Assembly: GCA_018240935.1 (NCBI GenBank)
Contig: JAFEEV010000295.1
Span: 1-9,853 of the forward strand
DNA length: 9,853 bases
DNA from: Pseudomonadota bacterium
Lineage (GTDB): Bacteria; Pseudomonadota; Gammaproteobacteria; Burkholderiales; Nitrosomonadaceae
Direction: 5' to 3'
Position 1 is the stretch's first letter; every line of letters begins with the position of its first letter. A program made the translations under genes and the position numbers. Shown here piece by piece: positions 1-7,339 of this stretch. The notes under the pieces are model-generated. The model saw nothing but the letters and a program-made list of their open reading frames with translations, did not search any database and had not been told where the DNA came from.

Positions 1-321
1 GTCGATTAGATGTACTTTGGCATCGTGTGACATATTCGGATGCATGTGCATATGATGATGATCGTGAACCGGCGTCATGCTGACGACGAGCTGCGTAATG
101 TGGTAATTGCCGTTGCCGTTGTATATCGTGCCGCTGAAAATCCCCCAGCCGAACCCGGCGTCTATTTTCAGTTTCTGGATGGCGTCCTGAGGTAATTCGA
201 TCAGTTTTGTATTCGCTGACGTTTGATCCGCTTGCGCATCAATCGAAATGATCAGTAAAGTCAATAATAATCCGGCGAACAGATTAAAAAAATTTTCCCG
301 TTTTACGGCGCGTATAGTCAT
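1..321 (-). CDS. Exported His/Met-rich small protein of unknown function (partial, C-terminus missing)
   Basis: The frame is open from the ATG at 321 down to base 1, giving 107 residues with no stop, so the C-terminus lies outside the window. An AAAGG Shine-Dalgarno sequence (328-332) sits 6 nt before the ATG and supports this start. Residues 1-30 look like a signal peptide: basic residues in MTIRAVKR, a hydrophobic stretch at about 11-26, and a likely cut after AQA (residue 31). The mature part has a Gly/Asn-rich stretch (57-72) and then a His/Met-rich segment (86-104: H86, H88-H90, H92, H94, H99, H104, with M91, M93 and M97 interspersed). Such segments often bind Cu, Ni or Zn, but no family is recognised and metal binding is only an inference. 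It lies downstream of the PEP-CTERM gene on the same strand, separated from it by a terminator, so it probably has its own promoter. Confidence 0.75.
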   Translation of the reverse strand, partial: MTIRAVKRENFFNLFAGLLLTLLIISIDAQADQTSANTKLIELPQDAIQKLKIDAGFGWGIFSGTIYNGNGNYHITQLVVSMTPVHDHHHMHMHPNMSHDAKVHLID

Positions 322-378
322 TGAGTACCTTTGAATATTATTTGCGTGGTTGTTGAAACGGAAATTATGCCAAAAATG

Positions 379-413
379 AAACAGCCTCGTGAGACTTTGC
401 TCCGAGGCTGTTT
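379..413 (-). terminator. Rho-independent terminator of the PEP-CTERM gene
   Basis: A perfect 11-bp inverted repeat (379-389 pairing with 403-413, core CAGCCTCG/CGAGGCTG) surrounds a 13-nt loop. Read on the minus strand, the stem ends in TTT and is followed by CATTTTTG, a T-rich tract. It begins 69 bases after the stop codon of the PEP-CTERM gene and lies before the next minus-strand gene, as expected for a terminator separating the two. Confidence 0.8.
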
Positions 414-481
414 GTTGTGATCAGTTGCCTGCTATATGACTCTGTGTGAGCAGAGTTTGTTTTAGTCGTTATGATGTGAGG

Positions 482-1165
482 CTATACAGCGTTTTGTTTT
501 CTGCGATTTGCCAAAAAACCGATAAAACCGAGACCTGCCAGCAGCATTGCATAGGTTTCCGGTTCAGGAACAACAGAAACGAACTGAAAATGACCGTCGG
601 CTTGCGCTACTTCGAAGGCATCGCCGGTATCGCGGCCAAAAGGATCTCCGCCTTGCAGAACATAGTTGTCCAGACTGACACCGTAAGGATTCGTTTGGAA
701 AACACCGGAATGCACGTCTTTGTCGAACACGGATAATAAAACAGGCGCATCACCGTCGAATGAACCGTTCAAGTACATTTCAACGCCGTTTTGTGTGCTA
801 CCGAAGGGACCGTTAAAACCGCCGACATTGCTCGATTCACTGTTGACGGCAAAAACTGCCGATTGTCCAGGCGAAAGCGTTACTACATGTGAATAGGAAT
901 AATTAGTCCCGAAACCGGAAAGAGAATTCAACCCAATAGTACCTGAGAATGTCGAGGTTCCTGAATTGGTGAAAATTGCAAAACCGGTATCCGGACTTGG
1001 ACCGCCCATGTCAGCAAAATTGTAGGTTCCGCCTGGGGTTGAGAAAGAATAGTGCGTTGCAACATCGATTTTATAGGATGCGGCCATTGCCGACGGTATT
1101 GCTGTTAGCATGAATGCTGTGCTTGCAGCCATGATGGCTGAGACAGTAAGGGATTTTTTTATCAT
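482..1165 (-). CDS. PEP-CTERM sorting-domain surface protein
   Basis: A 227-residue exported protein. Residues 1-28 form a signal peptide (MIKKS, a hydrophobic core, then cleavage after AMA). The mature region is rich in Ser, Gly, Asn, Phe and Tyr, is low in Cys and resembles no enzyme I know. The last 29 residues are a classic PEP-CTERM signal: VPEPETYAMLLAGLG (199-213), a short hydrophobic helix, then the basic stop RRK (221-223). In this family an exosortase (EpsH/XrtA type) recognises the tail in the inner membrane and the protein goes to the envelope or extracellular matrix, often alongside exopolysaccharide. No exosortase is in the window. The start is secure: GAGGAG (1172-1177) lies 6 nt before the ATG. 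The gene is flanked by its own promoter (1249-1277) and terminator (379-413), so it is probably a single-gene transcript. The actual role is unknown. Confidence 0.93.
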   Translation of the reverse strand: MIKKSLTVSAIMAASTAFMLTAIPSAMAASYKIDVATHYSFSTPGGTYNFADMGGPSPDTGFAIFTNSGTSTFSGTIGLNSLSGFGTNYSYSHVVTLSPGQSAVFAVNSESSNVGGFNGPFGSTQNGVEMYLNGSFDGDAPVLLSVFDKDVHSGVFQTNPYGVSLDNYVLQGGDPFGRDTGDAFEVAQADGHFQFVSVVPEPETYAMLLAGLGFIGFLANRRKQNAV

Positions 1166-1248
1166 TTTTGACTCCTCAATGGTTATTAAAAAACTGCCTG
1201 CTTTCGCAAGCCGGATTGAATGGAAAATAATTTAAATTTTCCGCCCTC

Positions 1249-1277
1249 ATCATAGTGTGGAATTGTATTAAATTCAA
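1249..1277 (-). promoter_or_regulatory. Sigma70-type promoter of the PEP-CTERM gene
   Basis: On the minus strand a TTGAAT -35 box (1277-1272) and a TATGAT -10 box (1254-1249) are separated by exactly 17 bp. Transcription would start near 1242, leaving a leader of about 77 nt before the ATG at 1165. Both boxes are close to consensus (TTGACA/TATAAT) and the spacing is ideal. The call is from sequence pattern only. Confidence 0.6.
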
Positions 1278-1894
1278 TTAAAATCATTTAAAAATCAAAA
1301 TGCTAATTTTTCTTGGAAAAGCTTCGAATGAAGATAGGGTAATCGGAAAATTCGTACGAACGAATGATCTAACAGGGGAAGTTCATCCTGTTTCTCACAC
1401 ACTTGTAAATAAGCAGTGAAGCTGCATAGCTAAACGGCACATGAATTCGCAATAAAATCGAATGACACCCATTACCGGATGAAGGAAGGTAGTCGTAAAG
1501 AATAAAACCGATCGTTATGAACTTGGCTGTTCATGCAAATCCCAACGCACGATTTTAAGATCACTTTGGTTGATGTGGCCGATGTGCTCGCGGGATTTGT
1601 TGGTGAATTTCCCTTTCAATCAGAAAGCCGTATGGTCTTGAAGCGGGAGGTTATAGCGGCTTGGCTGGATGCTTGAAACCGTACCGCAATGCCCTGAATT
1701 GCTTGTTGGTACTGTTACGCGTAGTAAATTGCGTTTCAGTATGTCATAAGTCGTTGATCGGTTGAAGTAGGAGCGCTTCACCTGATTATCCGGTGGCCCA
1801 ATCGAATTATTTTGCTTTTCTGACTCAGCAATGGAAACATTACCAAATTTTAATATTTCCAATGCGAAAGTACTATTTTCGTTATATGGTTAAC

Positions 1895-1993
1895 TTACTA
1901 CAAAGTAAAGAAAATTCTTACTTTAAAAGCATTTCCTGATGGAATTTTATGTAGGAAATTTATGTGTGAATTAGTAATAGCTTACTATTTTTT
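1895..1993. repeat. Cluster of TTACTA/TAGTAA motifs with a hairpin and T-run
   Basis: TTACTA occurs at 1895-1900 and 1982-1987, its reverse complement TAGTAA at 1972-1977, and the near copy TTACTT at 1918-1923. Two inverted repeats form from them: AAAGTAA (1902-1908) with TTACTTT (1918-1924), and TAGTAA with TTACTA around a 4-nt loop (1972-1987). The second is followed by six T (1988-1993), so it could also act as a weak plus-strand terminator. The region is AT-rich, so chance recurrence is a serious alternative. A regulator-binding role is inference. Confidence 0.3.
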
Positions 1994-2019
1994 CGGGAAT
2001 TATGTCACTTTCGAATATA

Positions 2020-2049
2020 TTGGCATTAGAGTAGAATTCTGAATAGTTA
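2020..2049 (+). promoter_or_regulatory. Possible promoter of the six-gene cluster
   Basis: A TTGGCA element (2020-2025) and TAGTTA (2044-2049) are separated by 18 bp. This would start transcription near 2056, about 117 nt upstream of the first gene. The -10 match is weak and other AT-rich hexamers nearby could serve equally well, for example TTGACT at 2105-2110 as a -35 with a poor -10. Confidence 0.25.
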
Positions 2050-2065
2050 TAAGAGGTTTTGAAGG

Positions 2066-2113
2066 ATGATCATAATTGCTCTAGCCTCATTGATAAATTC
2101 TTCATTGACTTAG
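2066..2113 (+). CDS. Possible 15-residue leader ORF
   Basis: An ATG at 2066 opens 15 codons ending at TAG 2111-2113. The product would begin MIIIALASLINS and is hydrophobic. AAGAGG (2051-2056), 9 nt upstream, gives it a better ribosome-binding sequence than the following gene has. It shows no run of a single amino acid as in classical attenuator peptides. It may simply be chance, and translation is unproven. Confidence 0.2.
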   Translation: MIIIALASLINSSLT

Positions 2114-2172
2114 ATGATTAGGATGGTTTTCAAAATTAAAATCAAAGATCTAATAATAAAAATAAAATTATT

Positions 2173-3312
2173 ATGGTACAGGTATATAGCGATATTACAC
2201 GCATTCGTAATGCATCATGGGCATTTACAACTCGTCGCGTCACCCGGGATACAGCAAAAATTCTCCTTCCTTTAGAGGGTAAACCCCAACCAGGTGACTT
2301 AATACTGGCAACTGTCGATTTTCTTGGTCAACATCCAGGTTTGCAACTTCCGAATGGTAGACGCAAGCAACTGTTTCCAGGTGATGAAATTGTTGTCGCT
2401 TATGGAAATCGTTATGCATCCAACCAATTTGAAGCTGTAATACCAGAGACATTTGGTCCTTGTCATTTAGTTGCGGGCGGCGGAATTGCTTCCCGTGCGG
2501 TGTCCTGGCATGTGAGCATGAAAAAGGGGCCAACACTCATTACCCCGATTGGTGTATTGGGTGATCTAAATAATAAACGAATGAATCTAAGCGACTTTGC
2601 TTTGTCGCCACTCAATGAAATAAAAACACGGTTGCCAACAGCTATTGCTGTTGTCGGAACGGGAATGGACTCCGGCAAAACGCAAAGCTGTGCTTTTCTT
2701 GTACGCGGACTTATTTCTGCTGGGCTTCGCGTGGCTTATGCCAAAATCACTGGTACGGGTGCCGGCGGTGACACCTGGTTATTGACAGATGCTGGTGCAT
2801 ATCCAGTGCTGGATTTCACCGATGCGGGAATGGCAACTACCTATATGATAACGATTGAGCAGCTAGAGTTGCTGCTCATGACTTTAATGGGGCATATCGC
2901 CAACGAAAATGTAGATGCGATGGTGCTCGAGATTGCTGATGGCGTCATGCAACAGGAAACCGCGGCATTACTGAAATCACCAGTGTTTGCCTCGCTGGTG
3001 GCAGGGATTGTTATGGCATCGCAGGATTCGATGGGAGCCAGCGCGGGTATACATTTTTTGAAACATTATGCTAAGCCGCCTGTTTTGGCGATAAGTGGGA
3101 TTATTTCTGCCGCGCCGCTGCAAGTACGTGAAGCAGAGATTGCACTCAACTTGCCGGTCTATGATCGCGAAGGTCTAGCTACACCGGAAAATGCGATGAG
3201 TATTCTTGCCGGTGCGCAGCGGCACATGGAAGCACAACGAACCAAACAATCAGCAGCACTCAATATGAAGCAATTTGAAGATTTAAAAGAAAATGGCAAA
3301 CAAGCACACTAA
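2173..3312 (+). CDS. P-loop NTPase of BioD/DUF1611-like type
   Basis: A 379-residue soluble protein with no signal peptide or membrane segment. The N-terminal ~150 residues form a separate, probably beta-rich domain with a Gly-rich AGGGIASR loop (101-108). From about 155 a P-loop domain follows: Walker A GTGMDSGKT (162-170, Lys169 and Thr170), then KITGTGAGGD (191-200) and a likely Walker-B/acidic region LEIADGVMQQET (252-263). A Lys-rich C-terminal tail follows about residue 350. The layout resembles the SIMIBI-class group containing dethiobiotin synthetase and DUF1611 proteins. Some DUF1611 proteins belong to D-amino-acid pathways, so a precursor-supply or amidation role is possible but not shown. 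The ATG at 2173 lacks a Shine-Dalgarno sequence and lies in an A/T leader; the domain begins promptly after it. It heads the cluster, and its last 20 bases overlap the next gene. Confidence 0.8.
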   Translation: MVQVYSDITRIRNASWAFTTRRVTRDTAKILLPLEGKPQPGDLILATVDFLGQHPGLQLPNGRRKQLFPGDEIVVAYGNRYASNQFEAVIPETFGPCHLVAGGGIASRAVSWHVSMKKGPTLITPIGVLGDLNNKRMNLSDFALSPLNEIKTRLPTAIAVVGTGMDSGKTQSCAFLVRGLISAGLRVAYAKITGTGAGGDTWLLTDAGAYPVLDFTDAGMATTYMITIEQLELLLMTLMGHIANENVDAMVLEIADGVMQQETAALLKSPVFASLVAGIVMASQDSMGASAGIHFLKHYAKPPVLAISGIISAAPLQVREAEIALNLPVYDREGLATPENAMSILAGAQRHMEAQRTKQSAALNMKQFEDLKENGKQAH

Positions 3313-4147
3313 CCTGAAGTGGACACTTCCGCGCGGTGAATTGTTACGTCGTGTGCTTAAAGCCAATCCAATTTCGGAATATCTTGTCTATGTACCGACA
3401 GCTGCAGCCGCTGATTCTCCTGTACTAGTATCCGTGCACGGCATATCGCAAAGAAGTTGGTTAAAGCAAGCGGAGTTGCTTGTTCCAACATGCGAGCGCT
3501 ACGGTGTTATATTACTGGCGCCCGGATTTAACGATCAGCAATACACCGATTACCAACGTTTAGGGCGCGAAGGGAAAGGATACCGCGCCGATCTTTTCTT
3601 GCATCGTTGTTTAGAAGAATTGAATACTATGACGGGTGCCGATACAACTCATGTCCGTCTGTTCGGTCATTCCGGCGGAGCTCAATTCGTGCATAGATAC
3701 TTGATGGCTTACCCGCATCGTGTCGAATGCGCCGTTGTAAGCGCTGCCGGCTGGTATACCTTTCCTGATCCTACGTTAAAGTATCCCTATGGCACCCGCC
3801 CTTCTTCAAGCCTTCGAGGTGTCAGCTTTAACCCCGAAGCCTATTTAAAGGTGCCGGTGATAGTGCTAATCGGTACCGAAGATAATCAGCAATCGGATGA
3901 TTTGTCCAGTAGCGATCGTGTCAATAAACAACAAGGCATTACTCGGATTGAACGGGCGCGTAACTGGGTTGCTGCTATGCAAGCGCAGGCAATAGCTTAT
4001 GGTATGGAATCGTTGGTTAGTATTGTTGAATTGATTGGCGCCAGTCATTCGCTCGCGGATATTTCCAGCGAAATTCCTCACATTGAGAGCATGATACATT
4101 ACAGTCGATTCGCTAATTCCGGCAGCGTATCAAGACCTCTAAATTAA
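3293..4147 (+). CDS. Cytoplasmic alpha/beta-hydrolase
   Basis: A 284-residue protein of the alpha/beta-hydrolase fold with no signal peptide, so cytoplasmic. Visible elements in order are: the oxyanion-hole motif VHG (48-50), the nucleophile elbow GHSGGA with Ser127, the probable acid Asp197 in GTED (194-197), and the probable base His252 in GASHS (249-253). This is an intact Ser-Asp-His triad. The block AAGWYT (151-156) also occurs in the exported hydrolase at 7340-8947, along with similar spacing of the remaining motifs, which marks the two as paralogues. The likely reaction is hydrolysis of an ester, amide or peptide bond; the substrate cannot be read from sequence. The start overlaps the preceding gene by 20 bases, indicating translational coupling. 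The next gene starts 11 bases after its stop. Confidence 0.87.
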   Translation: MANKHTNLKWTLPRGELLRRVLKANPISEYLVYVPTAAAADSPVLVSVHGISQRSWLKQAELLVPTCERYGVILLAPGFNDQQYTDYQRLGREGKGYRADLFLHRCLEELNTMTGADTTHVRLFGHSGGAQFVHRYLMAYPHRVECAVVSAAGWYTFPDPTLKYPYGTRPSSSLRGVSFNPEAYLKVPVIVLIGTEDNQQSDDLSSSDRVNKQQGITRIERARNWVAAMQAQAIAYGMESLVSIVELIGASHSLADISSEIPHIESMIHYSRFANSGSVSRPLN

Positions 4148-4158
4148 ATATTTGACTT

Positions 4159-5373
4159 ATGAAATTTTCTGATAATACACAAAACAAAAATACCCTAAAT
4201 CCGACCATCGCTATTAACGCTCAGGTTTCCTCTGGTGTCCACTCATCAACAGATACTGAGATCAATGAAGGTAAGGCGCCCGAGAGACTTTACCATCGCC
4301 GGATTACCAAGATCATCGCAATAGGATTGGTGTTATCATTATTAATGATCATAGGGAGCTGGATGCAATACCAGTCGCGGCATGTCATTTCTAGCAATGC
4401 CGTTGTAAGAGGTCAAATCACAGAAGTCGGCACGCGTTTCAACGGTATGCTTGCGGCCACTGAAGCCGGGGAGGGTGAACGGGTAAAAGCCGGTCAGATT
4501 CTGGCTCGTTTGGCTAACCAGCACATTAATGCCGAGATCCAGGAGATTGAGGCTCAGATCGAAGCGCTTGAGCGCGAAATCAAACTTGAACACTCGACAA
4601 TCGAATATGAACGTTTAAAACGGAAAACGCAATTGGCGGAGGCGAATGCAAAAGCCGCAGCCGCGCATGCCGAATCAGTCGCGGCAAAAAGCCGTGCAGA
4701 TGAAGCGCACGCATTTTATAAAGCGCGACAAAATTTATTGGAACAGCAATTGATATCGCGCGATCTGATGCGTCAAGCAGAAGCTGAATTTAGAACGGCA
4801 TCGGCAATGGCAAATGCCGTCCAGGCAAATAAAGCCGCTGCCGATTCAGCGCATAGGAATGCACTCCTGGAGCTGGACAGTCTTGCTCTCCGCGTACAAC
4901 ATCTTGAAGTGCTCGATGCTAACCTGCAAGCTACCAGAGCGCAGTTAAAACGTGCCCAAGCAGACTTGGAAGGCACTCTAATCCGCGCACCAAGTGATGG
5001 AACTGTCATTCGCTGGTTAATTAAAACCGGCGGCTCTGTAAGAGTCGGTAAACCCGTTGTCTTAATGTCAATGGGTGATGATATTTGGATCGAGGCCTGG
5101 GTCGACGAAAATCAGATCAATCGGATCGATGTCGGTTATCAAGCAACCGTGACACTACCATCTCACTCGGGGCAGGAATTAAAGGGGGTTGTTAAAGCAA
5201 TCGGAGTTGCTACTGATTATGAGCAACCAGTCGAAGCGGTTCCCCAGCCACGCGCTACGCGCATGAGAGGTGCGCCGGTAATTAGCGTTTTGATACAACT
5301 GCAGGATGTTCCTCCATCCAGTTTACTGCCGGGTCTTTCGGCAACCGTAGCAATTCTTGGTAAGGATGATTAG
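4159..5373 (+). CDS. HlyD/EmrA-type membrane-fusion (periplasmic adaptor) protein
   Basis: 404 residues. A roughly 50-residue, hydrophilic cytoplasmic N-terminus precedes a single membrane anchor (about 51-67). A first half lipoyl/barrel-sandwich strand set follows (82-118, including GERVKAGQILARL). Then comes a long Ala/Glu/Gln/Arg-rich alpha-helical hairpin with coiled-coil character (about 120-270), including the common LISRDLMRQAEAEF turn region (198-211). The second barrel half is IRAPSDGTV (275-283) to GKPVVLMSM, followed by a beta-barrel domain ending in PGLSATVAIL (391-400). Members of this family link an inner-membrane pump or synthase to the periplasm or outer membrane. Here no ABC or MFS pump is adjacent. 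The gene is followed after 3 bases by the 7TM/ATP-grasp protein, its likeliest partner. No outer-membrane factor is visible. Confidence 0.9.
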   Translation: MKFSDNTQNKNTLNPTIAINAQVSSGVHSSTDTEINEGKAPERLYHRRITKIIAIGLVLSLLMIIGSWMQYQSRHVISSNAVVRGQITEVGTRFNGMLAATEAGEGERVKAGQILARLANQHINAEIQEIEAQIEALEREIKLEHSTIEYERLKRKTQLAEANAKAAAAHAESVAAKSRADEAHAFYKARQNLLEQQLISRDLMRQAEAEFRTASAMANAVQANKAAADSAHRNALLELDSLALRVQHLEVLDANLQATRAQLKRAQADLEGTLIRAPSDGTVIRWLIKTGGSVRVGKPVVLMSMGDDIWIEAWVDENQINRIDVGYQATVTLPSHSGQELKGVVKAIGVATDYEQPVEAVPQPRATRMRGAPVISVLIQLQDVPPSSLLPGLSATVAILGKDD

Positions 5374-5376
5374 CGC

Positions 5377-7326
5377 ATGAATGAAATGCCATCTCCTGCT
5401 CCAAAGCTAGGTGCATATACCGAGCCACCCAGTAATCAACCGCAACCGATGATTCTGTGGAAGCCCAAGGGCTATCTTCGATCCTTCGGTTTAATGTTCA
5501 CATTGCTGCTAACTTTATTGGTACTGTTGATGATGTTGGCGCGCATTCTTGCATTACCGGACATGTTACTGGCAGATTGGCCACTGCTGAATGGATTGAG
5601 TCAACTAGGTGTTTTATTGAACAATTCACTCAGTCTGGCATGGGTACCAGCAGCGGATCGGGATACAGTAATATACTTGCTGGTGCTGCCTTCAGCTGCA
5701 CTGCTGATTTCAATCGTTCGTTTGACTTTGGGTTTACGCGTTCTCGGTTATCGCTCTGTTTTGATTGGTGTAGGTTTTTACGAAATAGGAATTTTACCGA
5801 GTCTGTTGGTGATTTTTATCGTATTAGCTACCGTCATACTTGTTCGCCCTTCAATTCGCAAAGCGCGATTACCATTATATGCGCGTATTTCCGTGGCTCT
5901 CGCGATTGCTGCTTGCATTCTGGTTTCTGCATTGTTTATTGGGTCTTGGTTGCGCTCCGAATGGATATGGAGTTTGGCATTCTTTCCGGTGATTATCTTG
6001 GCTATGATGGCGGAAGCTGTTGCCGAAGCATCTGACCGGGAAAATTTGGCATCCGCTGCCTGGCGGCTATTTTGGACGATAGTAATTGCATTGGTGCTGA
6101 TGCTGCAAATGCAAAGTTACACGATAATGAATATATTGATTCATTTTCCGGAGTTGATGCTACTGCAGTTGCTGGGTATCGTATTTGTATCCGAATATTT
6201 CGATTTGCGTTTATTTCAGAGTTGGCAAAATACCGGATTCGGCAGGAAAATTTACGGTATTTTGTATAAATCTTCCGAGGAACTAAGCCGGCTTCCAAGA
6301 GTGGTTGTGATACGTAATCGTTCATTAGCCGGTACCATCGGTCGTCTTGGGCCGGCAGCGCCGGAAGCTCGAACCGGTTCGATACAGCATCTTGTCGATG
6401 CCTTGCGTGATGAGGGCTACAACGTAAAGATAATGGAAGGAGATCGATTGTTATTGCGCGATCTGAGAAATTTTTTGCAACCTCATCCGCACAGTGGTGT
6501 GCCGGGAGGTATTGCATTGAATCTCAGCACCGGCATTCAGGGGTATGGGCGTTATCTTCATGTACCGGCTTTGCTCGAGATGGCTGGTATCGCTTACACG
6601 GGACCCGATCCGAACGTTCATGCACGGATACAGGATCGTTTCACACTATTTTCATTATTGCAGCAAGCAGGTGTAACAGTTCCGCCATTTTGTCTGTTGC
6701 AAACTGCGGATTCACCATTGACGGGCATTACCTTTCCGCTATTTGCGATGCCGCGTAGCGACGCCGATGCAGCCATTCCGGTTAGAAGCCGGAAAGAACT
6801 TCCCAATGCTATCAAGCAAATCAAATTGAGTTATGATTCGGAAATCGTAATTCAAAGCCGGATTTCAGGCCCGGAATTTCGAGTTGCGATTTTCGGTAAT
6901 CAAAAGCTCGAATGCTTACCAGTGTTGCGCATTGATGCATCGGATCAGAAACGCGAATGTCCTGCGCCGATTGATACTGCACTGGCAGATCGAATTCGTG
7001 GTTGTTCGATTCAAGCCTACCGCATTGCTGGATGTCGAGACTACGCACGTATTGATCTTCGCTTGAACGATGATGGCAAGCTTTATGTAATAGCTATTCA
7101 TACCCAAGACATTTTTGCGCGGAAAGGCTCTCTGGCCAGTATGATTCAAGCGGCAGGATTGAATTGGCGCGGTTTACTGCGTCACATCATCGAACTTGCT
7201 GCAGCAAGAACCGGGGCTGAGCTTGCGACAAAGCAGTTGCTTACTGCCCAAGAAAATGCATTAATCGAGAATATTGCCGTAGCGAACAATTCGGACATTG
7301 CGACTAGTTCCGCTAGAAGTCATTAA
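5377..7326 (+). CDS. 7TM membrane domain fused to a degenerate ATP-grasp (Ddl-like) domain
   Basis: 649 residues in two halves. Residues 37-272 contain about seven hydrophobic helices (near 37-56, 98-117, 122-156 as two, 170-190, 196-212, 229-247, 254-271). The block RLTLGLRVLGYRSVLIGVGF (115-134) and the FPELMLLQL segment (257-265) resemble the 7TM domain usually attached to inactive transglutaminase (7TM_transglut), known from RimK-type ATP-grasp gene clusters. Residues 308-610 resemble D-Ala-D-Ala ligase: LNLSTGIQGYGR (381-392), VPALLEMAGIAYTG (396-409), AGVTVPPF (431-438), SGPEFRVAIFGN (497-508) and ARIDLRLNDDGK (557-568, Asp560). Several expected catalytic residues look replaced: Lys of KP is Met458, EE of EEFI is Gln493-Ser494, and the metal-ligand ExN is Ala573-x-His575. 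It may be a pseudoenzyme or scaffold. AAGGA (5362-5366) serves as a ribosome site. It is tightly coupled to the HlyD gene. Confidence 0.82.
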   Translation: MNEMPSPAPKLGAYTEPPSNQPQPMILWKPKGYLRSFGLMFTLLLTLLVLLMMLARILALPDMLLADWPLLNGLSQLGVLLNNSLSLAWVPAADRDTVIYLLVLPSAALLISIVRLTLGLRVLGYRSVLIGVGFYEIGILPSLLVIFIVLATVILVRPSIRKARLPLYARISVALAIAACILVSALFIGSWLRSEWIWSLAFFPVIILAMMAEAVAEASDRENLASAAWRLFWTIVIALVLMLQMQSYTIMNILIHFPELMLLQLLGIVFVSEYFDLRLFQSWQNTGFGRKIYGILYKSSEELSRLPRVVVIRNRSLAGTIGRLGPAAPEARTGSIQHLVDALRDEGYNVKIMEGDRLLLRDLRNFLQPHPHSGVPGGIALNLSTGIQGYGRYLHVPALLEMAGIAYTGPDPNVHARIQDRFTLFSLLQQAGVTVPPFCLLQTADSPLTGITFPLFAMPRSDADAAIPVRSRKELPNAIKQIKLSYDSEIVIQSRISGPEFRVAIFGNQKLECLPVLRIDASDQKRECPAPIDTALADRIRGCSIQAYRIAGCRDYARIDLRLNDDGKLYVIAIHTQDIFARKGSLASMIQAAGLNWRGLLRHIIELAAARTGAELATKQLLTAQENALIENIAVANNSDIATSSARSH

Positions 7327-7339
7327 GACCTTTTTCTTC

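Larger units (their letters stand above)
1278..2172. other. AT-rich intergenic region, no convincing gene
   Basis: About 900 bases separate the divergent PEP-CTERM gene and the plus-strand cluster. The section around 1430-1800 is less AT-rich than its surroundings and looks like eroded coding DNA. It holds a 47-codon plus-strand frame (1533-1676) and an 80-codon minus-strand frame (1620-1862), both without a Shine-Dalgarno sequence and without recognisable domains. A 6-bp inverted repeat (1517-1522 with 1529-1534) also lies here. The part from 1863 onward is strongly AT-rich and carries repeated TTACTA-type motifs listed separately. No tRNA, rRNA, CRISPR array or intact insertion sequence was seen. 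Confidence 0.6.

Noticed and set aside
446..736. 96-codon plus-strand frame
   Set aside because: Lies antisense within the well-supported PEP-CTERM gene and its terminator side; no codon or domain support.
1620..1862. 80-codon minus-strand frame in the intergenic region
   Set aside because: No Shine-Dalgarno sequence, no recognisable domain, no operon context, and mixed low-complexity composition; treated as chance or relic.
2020..2040. TTGGCA as part of a sigma54 (-24/-12) promoter
   Set aside because: The GC element at -12 is absent at the required spacing.
6002..6517. 171-codon minus-strand frame
   Set aside because: Antisense shadow of the 7TM/ATP-grasp gene, whose reading frame is supported by conserved motifs on both sides.
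7298..7339. TTG start giving a 549-residue version of the exported hydrolase
   Set aside because: It would place 14 extra residues before a complete signal peptide and overlap the upstream gene; the ATG at 7340 fits better.
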